Positions 26,481-38,700 of a stretch of 64,000 nucleotides of DNA are shown piece by piece. The translations under genes were made by a program, and so were the position numbers. Source of the DNA: Aquila chrysaetos chrysaetos (lineage: Eukaryota; Chordata; Aves; Accipitriformes; Accipitridae); contig NC_044006.1 in assembly GCF_900496995.4 (NCBI RefSeq), positions 60,991,204 through 61,055,203 on the forward strand. The letters run 5' to 3'. The notes beneath the pieces are model-generated. The model made no database searches. It saw only the letters and a list, made by a program, of their open reading frames with translations, and was not told where the DNA came from. The stretch's first letter is position 1, and every line of letters starts with the position of its first letter.

Positions 26481-29348
26481 CACCATCTGTATGGGCTCAA
26501 AAAGCCCTGAGTCACAAACTGCTGAAGTCTGCAGTAACATTCTGGGCAAGTATCATTACATGCTTGTCCTGTTTGTATGCTGTTGCCCAGACAAAGCTAC
26601 TCACTGTCACTGGTGGCAGATGGACTTTGCTCTGACCTGATAAAACTCATTGCCATAGTAGGCCTTGATTTGCCCCCATTTAAATTTACATTTCTGCATG
26701 CATTTCTTCCAATGACTGTCATATATTTAATACAGATTGTTGTTTGGCTTACTTGGCAATCCCTGCCTTGATTACTGTGTCTCTGTCCTTTGCCCAGCAG
26801 GTCCTCTGATTTACCAGGATTGCTTCACCCAATGTTGCGCAAAGGGCGACCTACTGATGACAGTAGTTACTTAATCCACTCCATCCCATTCTAACAGCTA
26901 ATCCTACAGGCACATGCGACCTAATGCTAGATGACGTACGTTATCGCTTCAGAGGGGATTATGGATAAAATGCTCTCACAGTAGGGAAGGGGTTATTCCT
27001 TCCCTTCCCCCCTTAACATTAACCATGTCAAGTATTGAAAGCAACTGGAGAAGGAGAAATGAATATGTTCTTCATTAAATGCAAAGTCACTCCATTCCAG
27101 ATTTCCCCCCCTTGAAATGATCATTTAAAGTACACCCTCTTTGAAAATGGGAAGAGTGCTTTCAGAACTGCTGCTTTCTGAGAAGGAACCCGAGTTGCCT
27201 TGCTAGTGAGAAATACAGATTTTACTAAAGCAGAAAAGTACTGCACACAGATGCATGCCTACTGTGTCTCCTTTAGCAAGTTTACTGTGTTCGTAACCCA
27301 CCGACATAGGAAGTCCAAAGCAAATCCTAAAGTGGCCTTTGAAAAATTGAGGAACCAATGTGGAAATAGTAAGCTTTGGAAATGTATTACTACTTTTTAT
27401 TTCATTAAGACTGAGAGGAAACACTTCATACCAACCTGGTCTGTCAAATATTCTGCGATTATTTTTTCTGTCTTCTGATCTCAGTGGTAAATATATTATA
27501 TATCGTGCTGCACTGGATACAAATATACTTGCCATGAAAAAGAACAATTCACAGCACCCACTGTTCAGTATGTTCCTCAAGAGCATCTGAAGTGCAGCTG
27601 TGGGCAAACTCTTAACATCCAAACTTTGTTGTTCTTACTACGCCCTTGAAAACTGTTTTCTCACCCTTTTCATTGTTGATGTGCAGTAGATGATAGATGT
27701 ACTTCAAATATTAAAGCTGCTTTCTTATTACGTAAAATGTAGTTAATGTTTTGTAAGGAATCTAACAGTCCTAAACAGGAATCTACTTCTGTATCATTAT
27801 TGTTTACATATTTCAATGGTTGTTTTAGAGACATTTAAAAAAGGGTATTTAGGTCATCCAGTCTTAAAAGCTGTCCTTGATTTAAAGATTCATGACACAA
27901 TGCAGAAAGATAAGCTGTCATTTCTAAGACCACTGCTTGCATTAGTTGGGATTAAATGATTTATCAATTTATCTGAACAAAATTCAATGTAAGTAGGAGG
28001 TGGCTAGCCTTTTTCACCATTTTCCAGCAGAGAAGTAAGACGTGGTGTCTCTTGAGTATTACACCTCGTATTTAGCAAAATAACATTTCAAAGCATGCAA
28101 CTAAGTCTTTCATATTATCTTCAGCAACCAAATTATTCTAGCACAAAATCAGGAATCTACTCATGATCATTATGCAAGACTCAGTTAATGATCTTCAAAA
28201 TACATGTTGGTTTTCTCTGAAAACACTGGCATATCACTCCCATATGCAACCATAGCTTTTTGAGAGGCTGAAACACTATTTTTCTTGTTCTTCCCCAAAC
28301 AGCTGATTCCTGTCTGTTACAACCCAACGCTCTGTGTAATCCACTTTTTTAAACTGCGTTGACTATAAGCAGTGTATTTTAATTGCCCAGAGCTAATGTG
28401 CTTATAGTCTTAAATCCCCCTTAACTGTTCACAGAAACCGAGCAGGCACTGACAGGATCAACAAATGGGAGTGCCCAGCTCTGGCTGCTGTTGGAGGTGG
28501 GGAGAGAAACATTATTATGTAGTTGCTTCATAAAAATAGGCTGGATTCTTTAGAAAAGAAGTGGCCAGCCACATCAGGATCATTTACATTGCAGTGTGGT
28601 CTCCAGAGAAATCCTGCCCAGAGTTCTGGGACTCCTGCAGCACTTTCTCTCCCTGCTATTATTTGCTGAATGTGAAATCATATGGATGTGCTGACTGTGT
28701 TTAAGCATGTCCCACAGAAAAGGAACCTCCCTGAATCTGACACACATGCTGATAGTCACTTTTACGAACTTTGCAAATTACTGTATGAAGAAGAAAAAAG
28801 GAATGAGCATGTGTATGTGTGTCATTTCTGCTAGGAGGGACTGGTGATCTTAGCAATCATGTTTGTTTCATTGTGAATCATAACTCCTGACTCACTGCCA
28901 TGACAAAATATGGGTCAGCCTCACAATCTGGAAGTGGGAGAGTAGGATTAGTCTTTGCAACACGAGACCTGTAGATTGCTGTCAACTTCTCTCTGAAGTG
29001 GCTGAGCGTCTCGACTTCTGCTGGACATTGTGCATAGTTGGCATAACAGAAAATCTTTGAAAGTACCAATGAATTAAGGACTTTGACACCTGGAGACGTG
29101 CATCCTCCTGAGACTTTTGTGTACCTAACCAACCTAAACAGAACCTATACATTTCAAGGCCTCTTTTTACTTGTGATGGCATTGGTGAAGGGAGAGAGAG
29201 GAGGCTAGCCATGCAGTTATGTAGCCACTCTCCCATCATGAATTTCACAGCTCATGCTGAACTAGGCAGTGCTGGCAGGGAAAACACAAACCATTAGCTC
29301 CCTTGGCATATCAGCCCTTGCTGTTTCTGCAGCCTTCTACAGCAAATA

Positions 29349-29450
29349 CCATTATCCCCATGTTTAAGCTGTGGAAGCTAAGGCAGATGGTTCAAGTGAA
29401 CTTACCAAAGGCTCCCAGGTGTCTTTCAGACACAGAATGAGACTGAGGGA
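29349..29450 (-). mobile_element. MIR-like ancient SINE fragment
   Basis: CCATTATCCCCATGTTTAAG, then GGAAGCTAAGGCAGATGG and TTACCAAAGGCTCCCAGG resemble the reverse complement of the MIR core and tail. Diverged and partial. Confidence 0.55.
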
Positions 29451-30259
29451 GCCCTTTGTTATTTATTCCAGGTTGTCTCTCACGTTACTGATTCATTACT
29501 GACACACTCATCTCTGTTGCTAAGGTTACACTGCAGCTCGTTCAGCAGGAACAAACTGGATGGAGGTCCTTCTAGCCTTTCCTCGCTCTCAGTGGCTGCC
29601 TAAGGACACTGTGCTATGCAACTGGTCTAGGGTCCCCTGAGGACACATGAAGTGCAATGGCCCTTTTATTACAGATCTCAACCCTAAGGGAGTGACTATA
29701 AATAATTCCCCATCTTTTGAGAAAGGTAATCACAATTACTCAGTCCTAATGACCTGTTTTCATCATCAAGGATATAGCCAAGCCCATAACACAGTGGACA
29801 GGGAATTGTGATGCTGAGAATACAGGAGCTATCATTGTTACAACGTTTTCCCTTCTTTGCCACAGCTGTGAAGCAATCAAAACCTCAGGAACACTGATCG
29901 CATACATTTGTGCTAGCTGAGATGGTGCTGACATTTTTCTACTTCCCTGAGCCCTGTATCAGGCCAGGAACCAGGCAGCCTTCATGCAAGAATATAAAGG
30001 CATGAGGGGAAACTCTGAAGTGCAAATTTCATCTCTTTCTCTATATACACATCTCCATACATGGCGGGGAGCTGTCTTGGAACCAGTTATGCTAGTTTTC
30101 TACCATCAGACTGCTTCCCTTAGCAGTGTATGAAGAATAAGGAAAGTATATGCATAATTATTTACAAATATTATATGCAGACAAGTTGATCTGCTTGGTG
30201 CTACTCTGCCAGAAATTCAGAGATCAGTGAGAAGAAATCAAGAGGAAACAGCATAGCAT

Positions 30260-30276
30260 AAAAAAAAAAAAAAAAA
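30260..30276 (+). repeat. A17 homopolymer
   Basis: An uninterrupted run of about 17 A in AT-rich non-coding sequence. Confidence 0.95.
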
Positions 30277-32403
30277 GGCAGTCAAAAGGTCTCCAGTGTT
30301 CTTCTAGGAAGACTAATTATCAGGGAGGGCTAACCAAGCTGTTACGGCTTGATCCTCCCACATCTGAGGTCGGGATCAAATGGGATAGTAAATGATAAAA
30401 AGAAAAAAAGACCTCCAGCCTTACTAAAGAAAGGGATTGGGCTAGTTGTCACGAGTAACTGAGGACTCCTTATGAGTCATGAAAAGCACATAAGAAAACA
30501 GGCGGATGCCCATGAATTACAGCAGGCAAGATGTCTCTCCAAGCTCAGAGATGGTTTCACTGAAGAAACACTGCAAAAGCTTGATAGGAAAATAAGTACA
30601 TATTTTGCCCTGATTATTGTACATCTTTCAGTGAATAAATAGTACTCTTATTTTGAAGGAGCTAGGTCTGAGCTACTTTAATTATCCACTACCACTGGCT
30701 CCTGTAATAGGGATGAAAAATGCACAACATGGCCTAGCTTTCCAGAGTTAAAATAGATATACAGAGAGCAAACAGGTCGACTGCTGCAGCCAGATCCAAT
30801 CTCAGAGCGAGAGGACTACATAGTTCTATCTGAAGGAGGACAACATGGAGGAGAAACACCTGTTCTCAAAGGGCATGCTTAGGAAGGTCTAGAGCACCAC
30901 ATCCATAAGCATGAGCTATGGGACTGTTCATTTAGGGCAGGTTTTGCCTCCTTTCTTGCGTCTGCTCATCATTAAGGTCAAAGATCTGAATGCCATCCTG
31001 GCTGACCCTTCATTCTGAGTGAGGTATAGAATTATAATTTGAATCAGGACTAGTATCCGTATTGAATAATTCAATTCTATGACTACAATGGAAAAAAAAT
31101 TGAATACCAGAATACAAATACTCTCTGACTTCAAGGGATTCAGTATCCTTATTAGACTACTTTGCTGTTTGGGTCCACCTTCCAAATTCAAATTCTCATC
31201 CTGTTCCACGTTAAGACCCCACAGCTCCTATACACTTCAACAAAAACTAGAGTATAGATGTACTGCTTTCTTGTATGACTGCAAAGCACAATCCAAGCCA
31301 CAAAAACTAAGTCACACCTTCAACAAATCTCAGATTATTACTAATAAACAGGAACAGTCCTGGTATAAACACAGCCAGCCATTGGCACATGTTTAATTAT
31401 AGAATACGCCTCCATAATTTAATAGGATAATTACTGTTATTGTACTCATCCTGGGAGTTAGTTTTCTGAGGTAAAAGGGGCAGGAGAGCAGATCCTGAAA
31501 GTGGAAGGAGCAAGGTACCAAAGATGTTTACCACACAAATGCAAAAGAATGGTTACTGTGTTGACCCTGTAATCCAGTTGAAGGCAACTGCCCAGCAAAA
31601 TCAGGACTTTGCTAGAACTGTGCCCTCTGCAGCCAGCATTCTGACAAAAAACACCAGTCTCACAACTACACCTGCCTTGTGCAAACTGCTGACACGGCTG
31701 GATCGCTTTCATTCGGTGTGACTACAGGAGAGCCTAAGGCCATTTATGTGCGCTACGGAGTCAGTCTTTGGAGATGAACAGAGGCTGCCTAGCCGGCCCA
31801 AGGATGATAGCACAAACCAAGGACAATTTCAGACCCACATCAGACATGCGCTTGATTAATTTTTAAAAGAGTTGCACTTGCTTACACATGGTCTGAGGTG
31901 CGTTTCAAGCCATAATAGCAGGTTAGCCGAATTGGTTATAAAAAGGCTGCCATCAGTTTCAGAGGAACATTTAGAGCTTTTAATGGACGGAGGGTTCTGC
32001 TGGCAGGAAAGCATACAGCCTGATGTATCAACCGGCCTACGCTGCTGGACATAGCGGTGGCTCGTGATCAAACGAGCCCGTTCTTTTGGTGCTGGGGTCC
32101 TGACTGGCTGTTCTTCACCTCGAGAGGTGGCTGCTTGCTCTGCTTCAGCACAGGGAGCTGGCTACCTACCACTGTGCGGCTCAAGCTTTCTCCTTCCCCT
32201 CCGCAATTTCACCCGGTGTCTTTTCTCCACCGACCCCGAGTCCTGACGCCAAGAGCAACTCAAGACGCAAGGGCAATCTCCTCAACGCCCCCTGCCCCCA
32301 GCAGAGGCCGCCGGGCAGAGCCGACCCCTCCGCCCGACGGAGGCGGCGCCCCCTCAGCCCGGGCCCCTCAGGCTCAGGCCCGCGCCCACGCAGGACGCCC
32401 CGC

Positions 32404-32415
32404 TGCGCACGCGCG
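32404..32415 (+). promoter_or_regulatory. NRF1-like site 1
   Basis: TGCGCACGCGCG matches the NRF1 consensus YGCGCAYGCGCR at all twelve positions. It lies 276 nt upstream of the RAB18 ATG. NRF1 (nuclear respiratory factor 1) commonly drives CpG-island housekeeping promoters. Confidence 0.7.
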
Positions 32416-32476
32416 CACTGATACCAGAGGCCGGCCCTTCGCTGCCCGGCTCGGCTCGGCTCCGCTCCCCTCCCTC

Positions 32477-32488
32477 TGCGCATGCGCC
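32477..32488 (+). promoter_or_regulatory. NRF1-like site 2
   Basis: TGCGCATGCGCC contains the perfect palindromic core GCGCATGCGC and misses the consensus only at the last base. The ATG inside the palindrome (32482-32484) opens a frame that runs past the RAB18 start, out of frame, to 32709. Confidence 0.7.
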
Positions 32489-32553
32489 ACCCGCAGGGGC
32501 GGGGGTGTTTGTGTCCCTCTCCTCCCGCCGCGGGCGCACCTGAGGCGCCCGAG

Positions 32554-32563
32554 GCGCATGCGC
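32554..32563 (+). promoter_or_regulatory. NRF1-like site 3
   Basis: GCGCATGCGC, a perfect NRF1 palindrome core, 127 nt upstream of the RAB18 ATG. The internal ATG (32558) opens a 42-codon frame stopping at 32684-32686, four bases before the RAB18 start codon. Confidence 0.65.
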
Positions 32564-32652
32564 GGGGCAGGCGGCGAAGGGGGCGAGGGAAAAGGGGCGG
32601 CGGGGCGCGCAGGCGCAGGCGGTGCCGCCGCAGCCTGCGCAGGGAGCGTCGG

Positions 32653-32679
32653 TGGGGGTCGGGCCGGGCCGGGCCGGGC
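32653..32679 (+). repeat. GGGCC tandem run, possible G-quadruplex, in RAB18 5'UTR
   Basis: Four to five successive G-runs of three or more, mostly spaced by CC, ending 11 nt before the RAB18 ATG. This fits the G3-N2-G3-N2-G3-N2-G3 pattern for a G-quadruplex on the coding strand and in the mRNA. Folding in vivo is not shown by sequence. Confidence 0.7.
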
Positions 32680-32690
32680 GCGCTGACGGG

Positions 32691-32758
32691 ATGGACGAGG
32701 ACGTGCTGACTACCCTGAAGATCCTCATCATCGGGGAGAGCGGCGTCGGCAAGTCCAG
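32691..32758 (+). CDS. RAB18: RAB18 coding exon 1
   Basis: Starts at the ATG and encodes residues 1-22 plus two bases of codon 23, including the whole P-loop. It ends before a GTGAGG donor. The exon lies inside the CpG island. Confidence 0.97.
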
Positions 32759-35700
32759 GTGAGGGGGCGCCCGCCTCCCCCAGCCTCTCCTGCCACCATG
32801 CGGGGCACCGGTCGGGCCCGGCCTAGTCCCCCGCGGCGCCGCGCTGGACACCACCACCTCTGCCTCGGCGGCCGCCCGGCCTGGGCGCGGCCTGCCCTGA
32901 GGATGGGTAGGCCCCGCGGGGGGGGGGCTTCCTCGCCCCTTCTCGGCCAGCCCTCCTGCAGGCGAGAGGCTGCCCCTGCTCGGGGCTGCCTGCCTTTTCC
33001 GCAGCCCTGCCTCGGCCGCCGGCCCCGCGGCGGGGAGGGGAGAGCCGGTGCCTGCCTGACCCAGTTGGAAGCTGAGGCGAAGCGGAGCTCTGCCGGCCTG
33101 GCCAGGGCGGTCTGGGCCTCCCCGTGTCCTGCGCAGCCTTGTGTCGTGTGGCGATGGGTGCGCTTGTGCGTCTCCGTAGCGCTTTGGGGTTAATCAGGTC
33201 CATAATATGTACACGTAGAGTTACAAGTGATCCGGCGCTGGGTGTAGGGTGCGGGGCAGGGGCATATAAGGTTGGCAGTGGAGTAGCTCTACCGCTGATT
33301 CTTCTGCTGACTAATTATACTCTTTCTAAAGTACGTTGAGGCTGATTTCTTCCCCCTCCCACACCCCCTGCCTTTTCATGGCTTTTGTCTAAGCTACCTT
33401 TTTTGTCTTTTAGGTTTTTTTTTTCTTTAACTTTCTTTGTTAGTGCCATAGATCTTAATAAAGGTAGTGGGATATAAATGCAGGTGGGCATCTGGGAGCG
33501 TGCCACAGTACTCACGTTAGATTTGATGTTTTTATGGCAGCGATCTGAGTCTTCTACCATGACCCTAAATAACATATAAGTTCCTAATTAGAAAAAAACC
33601 CACCACCCTTATCTGTTAAAAATCTGTCAGTCAATCCTTTGAGTTAGCTACTGAATTGATAATCTAGTACAGTAGGCTTCTGGTGACAGACATGATCTGA
33701 GCAAATTTCTTTTAGTTTAAGTCATCTCTTTTATGTGTGGCCATATGGAAGAATTTTTCCCAAGACACATAGTATGGACAATGGTTTTGTATACCTACTT
33801 ACGTGCTTATTTCTTCACATCAGAAAATTAGTTAAAAGAGACTTTATGTAGGGGAAATGAAATTGCTATAAAACAATAACACTACAGCTGTTCAGGTACA
33901 GGAACTTAATATTGAACTATTCCTGAATTTGTGTCTCTTCCCTATTACTTGACTAGGAAAGGTCAGATGTCAAACTTGTATTAGCATGGTGTAGTAAGTG
34001 CTTGGAGTCCTGACTTCTGTACCAAATGCTGTCTTAAACCTGGTCCTTGTGAGTGCGCTCTACTTTGTAGAAGAGGATATCTGCATATGAAGCAAAGGTG
34101 GGGAAAGTAGAAGTTGGCTGGGCTTAGCACTCAAGACTTGTAAACTGATGTTTTTATTCTAGTGGCAGTATGAGAGTTCCATATTTTGTCTGTTTTGGGT
34201 GAAACTAGTTTTGCTTGTAACTAAAAATAGCTGCTCTTAAATAGCATCCTGATACAGCCATCTGAAGGTACCAGTAAAAACCTATGTGCTGTCAATTTTG
34301 TTTAATTTTAATTATTCTTCGGTAAATAAAGCTACCATTTGGTTTTGTGGTTCTGGAGTAAGGAAAAAGAGGTTGGTCTATGGTTAGCTTTGGAGTTTTC
34401 ACCCAGCCTTATTGAAGTAAAGGAATTTCAGTAGTCACTTTTCTGTCAATGCAGAACTGTGTCCAAATGCTAAAAAGGACTTGGCTGCTAAATTAACATG
34501 CAAAAAGAGAGGAGAAAAAAACGGGGGGAGGGGGAGAAGACCAAAAAAATAAAAAGGGCTTTGTTTTGTTTCTCTAGCCTGGAAATGAATAGAAGCTGTC
34601 AGTCATAGCAAACAGCTGTCTGCCACATGGTAATATACACTTGCCAGAGATGCATAAGACTGGTGATTTTAAAAACTGCATGCTGAGACTCTTTGTCTCT
34701 TGCCAAAATTTTTACATTTGGCACAAGTACAGTAGCATTATGGGCCTAATACTATAGCGTGATGTGCTGGTAAATCTTAGTTGTAGCTGTTCTTCTGTTG
34801 GTGGCAAACATATCCATCAGGATAGGGGGGAAGTGTTGTGTGTGTGAAAATCCTTATACAAAAAGATACAAAGCCATAAAACAATAGTGAGCTAATTCTA
34901 CTCTTAAACTTCTCTATTTATGATGTGTGTAGTCCTTACGGTTCCACTGTGTGCCCAGTTCAAGGAGGTATTTCTGGGGTGAAAAGCTGACTTGGAATTT
35001 TCTTCTCAAGCTTACAGAAATACTGTGTGAGGCAATATGAAGAAAAAAAAAAAATATCTTAACCTTTGTACTGAATTCTGGGAGAACAAAAATAGCATAA
35101 GATAGAAGTAAAATGCTTTGAGAAGCAGACCATGTGACTGTTCAGGCAACTGATTTGAAAACTTGTGTGGTACTTTGCTTTCAAAGAGACATACTCGGTA
35201 ATAGATGCAGAGAAGAGGCCAGGGCTCTCCTAGCAGAGCGTGTCTGCCATATTATTTCTGTGTTCCCATCTTTGCTTTTTGTAGGAGAGAAATTACGGAA
35301 AAATGAGATGTGTTTTTATTTAGCTATGTGATCTTGCTGTTACTTTCAGACTTGTAATTTATAGGCTTCCAGCAAGCTATGGATATGCTGCAATAATAGT
35401 AACTGTAATTTTTCTTCCTTCCCTGTCAGCCTTCTACTGCGGTTCACAGATGATACGTTTGACCCGGAACTTGCAGCAACGATCGGTAAGTATGTGCTGA
35501 TGCTACCTTAGAAAAATTTATACCAACTTCAGTACAAAATTGTAGTTTGTTCAGACTTGTCTAACCAGTAGTGAAGTTAAGACATGTCTGCTTCTCTGTA
35601 AGGAAAGAATGATGTGGACACAGTTTTAGCATGCAGTGCTCTTTGGTGTAGAGCACTGACTGTACTGGCCTGTAGTTGTCCCCTTTATGCAAAAATATAT

Positions 35701-38700
35701 CCTTGGCTAGGAAAACAGATATAAATGTCACCCTTCACCATGAAGATGGAAGTCATAGGTATGGGCAGTGAAAACCTTTAGTGGAACAACCTGCAGTTCA
35801 GTTTGCCAGCATTTTAGGCTAAAATGGAAATGTAAGAGCTATTGTTATGTCTCCTATTGATTTATCTGTGCAAGATTGCTATCAGGTTGTTTGAATTGTA
35901 ATATTGCTGTCCAGAACTTGTGTTCTATGTGGTATGATACTTGGTAGCTATCTTAAGAAGACTTAAGACTCCCTTTAGTAGGGGATGTTAGCTCTTGCAA
36001 CTTCTGATAATGCTAGTGTACTGGGCTCTGTGAGGCATCTGCTTTTCCTCTATGGGGAGGAAATTACAATGTGGCTTTTTCTCACCTACTTAGTAATCAG
36101 TTCCTTGGCAGCTAGACTCTTGAGAAAAATGGAAGAGAGCCAAAAATCTAGAGCTGCTGCGAAAAAAGCAGGGATGTGTCATTGCTATGTTGGTATGATA
36201 CCTACTAACAGTGAAGTCAGTTGGGCTGGAGGAGGATGACCCAGAATGCAGGATATACTATGTAGATGGTTGTCAAAGGAAGCAAAATGAAACTATGAAG
36301 AACGTGATGCAGCTCTGTGCCAAATTAATAACTGAAATAATGGAAAATAGAGATGACTTTTCCACATAATGAATTTCGGTTGCATTTTTTACTTTCTCTG
36401 TAGGAAGAGTTCTGGCTAAGGACTTCTATCAGATTTTTTCTTTGAGTTCAGGTGTTGGTAAACAAAGCCAGCTCTGTCTAATTGGTTAAGAAATCAATAA
36501 ATTGATCTATTTTTCATTAACATTAATAAGATACCAGAGTACTGTTTCATGTAAAGCACTGAGCAGCCAAGGGGAGGAACGTGGCCTACTTTTGTTCATT
36601 TCATTGCTCGTAAAAAAATGAACTTGTGCAAGTAGCCCTACTTCAGCTCATGAGGGAGGATCGGGTAGAAGGAAACAGGAATGGAACAGACCAGGTGGTG
36701 AAGATGGCAATTTTGTATTCTAATCTAAATAGTTTTGGCACTGTATATACTTCAAATCACTTTACTTTCTTGGTGTGTCAACCACATGGGGCAGGAAGTC
36801 AGTGCAGAATAGCTACTTTAGCTTTCATGATGTTTTGGATACCAATAGACTAGTTTGATCTCAGTGTGGACATCTTTATTGTTTGGGTTTTTTTGTTTTT
36901 TTCTTAATTGTGGTTTTTTTCATTCTGCTGTTCATACATAATGCTCTTTACCAATGTCAAAAACTGACATCAGTGCACTATTTGAGAAACTAAGGAATTA
37001 TTTCCTGAAGTAATTCTTCTTCTTTGGGATTTGTCAAAATGCACAACAGCATGTTTGGTAGCTAATTGTTGGCTGTTAATAGCAACAACTCAAGGTTTAC
37101 TACTGGCAGATCCCACCCTGTTCTGATTCTGATATGGAAAAGGGGGAAGAGTACTCAGTGTGAGCATTACTTCAAATAGAGTTTGAGTTCTGAAACAAAT
37201 ACACTAATCTTGAATGAACTTGATCATCTGGCAGGAAAAGAAAGTTTCTAGAGACTGAGCAAATGCTTGTCTAAATTGCCCTAGCTGTTAGGCCCCTCTA
37301 GCTGATGTTTGCAGTTGTGTTGTGCAGTAGAGCTACTGTGACCCCAACTGTGAAAGCCCTATAGCGTGGTGTGTGGAGCACTCATGTGGGATAGCAGATT
37401 CTTTTAATTTTTTTTTTTCACTTAACTGGAAGGTGAACAGTATCTGGGTTCCTACTTACTTTCTTGTTTCCTTTTTTTTAAAAAAAAACCTACTAGGTTA
37501 TGGCATTGCCATTTTTCTGGTGAATGTATTGCTAAGAAACAATATGTTAGCTTTAAATTCAGGGCAGGATTTGTTGTTCCTATAAAGTACCTGGAGTGAG
37601 TTCTTAGAGATAACTTTCCTGCTGCATGAAGACAGATCCTAGATGCCTAATTCAGGTACTCGCAAGATAGTGAAATGCCAAAACTCTTTGTGAATCTTGA
37701 CCTGGATTTCTTTTTTTGCTGATTAAACACTATTTCATTTTGAGTTTGGGGACAAAAGAGATTTTTAAATAATTTTAAGGCTTTCCTGTTGAGACTGCAG
37801 AGTATGATGCTTTTCCAAAATGAATGGATTGACTACAAATAATGTCATCTTTCAGTGTCATCTACGTACTGACTGCTGGACTGGTTAAAGTAACTATATT
37901 TTTTTAAATTTGGATTAGAAAGCAGAGAGATAACATGCTATATGTTTAAAAAAACCTAAAACAACAACTGCACGCAAAACCACAACACTGAGGAAAGCCT
38001 TGGCTGCAGCACGACTGGTTCCTTGTAATGACCTGTTGAGGTGTACCTTATCTTCGTAGCTTGCACAAACCTACTGGGTGCAATTTAAATGAAACCCTGA
38101 ACTATTGTTTTGTGGGGTTTTTTTTTCTTAAGAATTTTGTAAAAATCCTGTGGTATTCTTAGAAGAATAAGCTGCCTTGGGCAAGTGTTTTGACTTCAGG
38201 AGCTTCAGTTGGATTAACCATGATTTATTCAACCTAGGAGATCGCCTGTCTTCCTTGCATTCTTTTGAGGCTAACTTGTTCACCAGGCTTCATCACAAGG
38301 ATCTTATCAGACTATATATACCCCGGTATTTTTTGTTGTCCTTACGGCTCATGCTTGCCTTTACTTGCTTGCTCCTTGTATAAGAGATTCTAGATAAGTG
38401 TTCAGCGCAATCCCTATTTCTTAAGTGAAGTAATGTATTGCACAGATCTGATGTCTCTTAGCTTTTTAGCCTTCCTTGCACTTGGAGTCCTCCAACTCTA
38501 AGCTTTCCAACTTGTCCGTTACCTGCAACACAAATAATACACTCTAGCTGATTTTGCACTTCCCTTAAATACAGCATGGCATACTGGCCTAAATGTGAGA
38601 GCAGCATGAAGGTGACAGAGCTATTCCATGCAGACTTTAAGTCCATAGTACGTTAGTGTGTAGTGCTGAAGTGGTAGGTATGAACACACAGGAGTACAGT

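Larger units (their letters stand above)
26481..32219. other. Non-coding sequence upstream of RAB18 promoter
   Basis: Holds the MIR-like fragment at 29349-29450 and the A17 run at 30260-30276. The longest frame (minus, 27203-27622, 139 codons) has no recognisable domain. GC content begins to rise near 32040 as the CpG island is approached. Confidence 0.7.
32220..33180 (+). promoter_or_regulatory. RAB18: CpG island promoter of RAB18
   Basis: A sharply GC- and CpG-rich block in an AT-rich surrounding, covering the 5' flank, 5'UTR, exon 1 and the start of intron 1. I see no TATA box at a sensible distance. GC boxes (GGGCGG type) and three NRF1-like palindromes are present, so a TATA-less housekeeping promoter is inferred. 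The transcription start cannot be fixed from sequence alone. The long open frames on both strands here come from GC richness. Confidence 0.9.

Noticed and set aside
27203-27622. A 139-codon minus-strand frame upstream of RAB18
   Set aside because: No domain, no splice or family signal, and an overlapping + frame of similar quality. Chance is the simplest explanation in 64 kb.
30260-30276. A17 tract as the tail of a processed pseudogene
   Set aside because: The sequence on the 5' side has no coding character and no flanking duplication is visible.
32057-32686. A 209-codon + frame, and several minus-strand frames of 100-167 codons, over the CpG island
   Set aside because: GC-rich DNA has few stop codons. 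The frames are low-complexity Gly/Ala/Arg/Pro, overlap the RAB18 5'UTR and exon 1, and resemble no protein.
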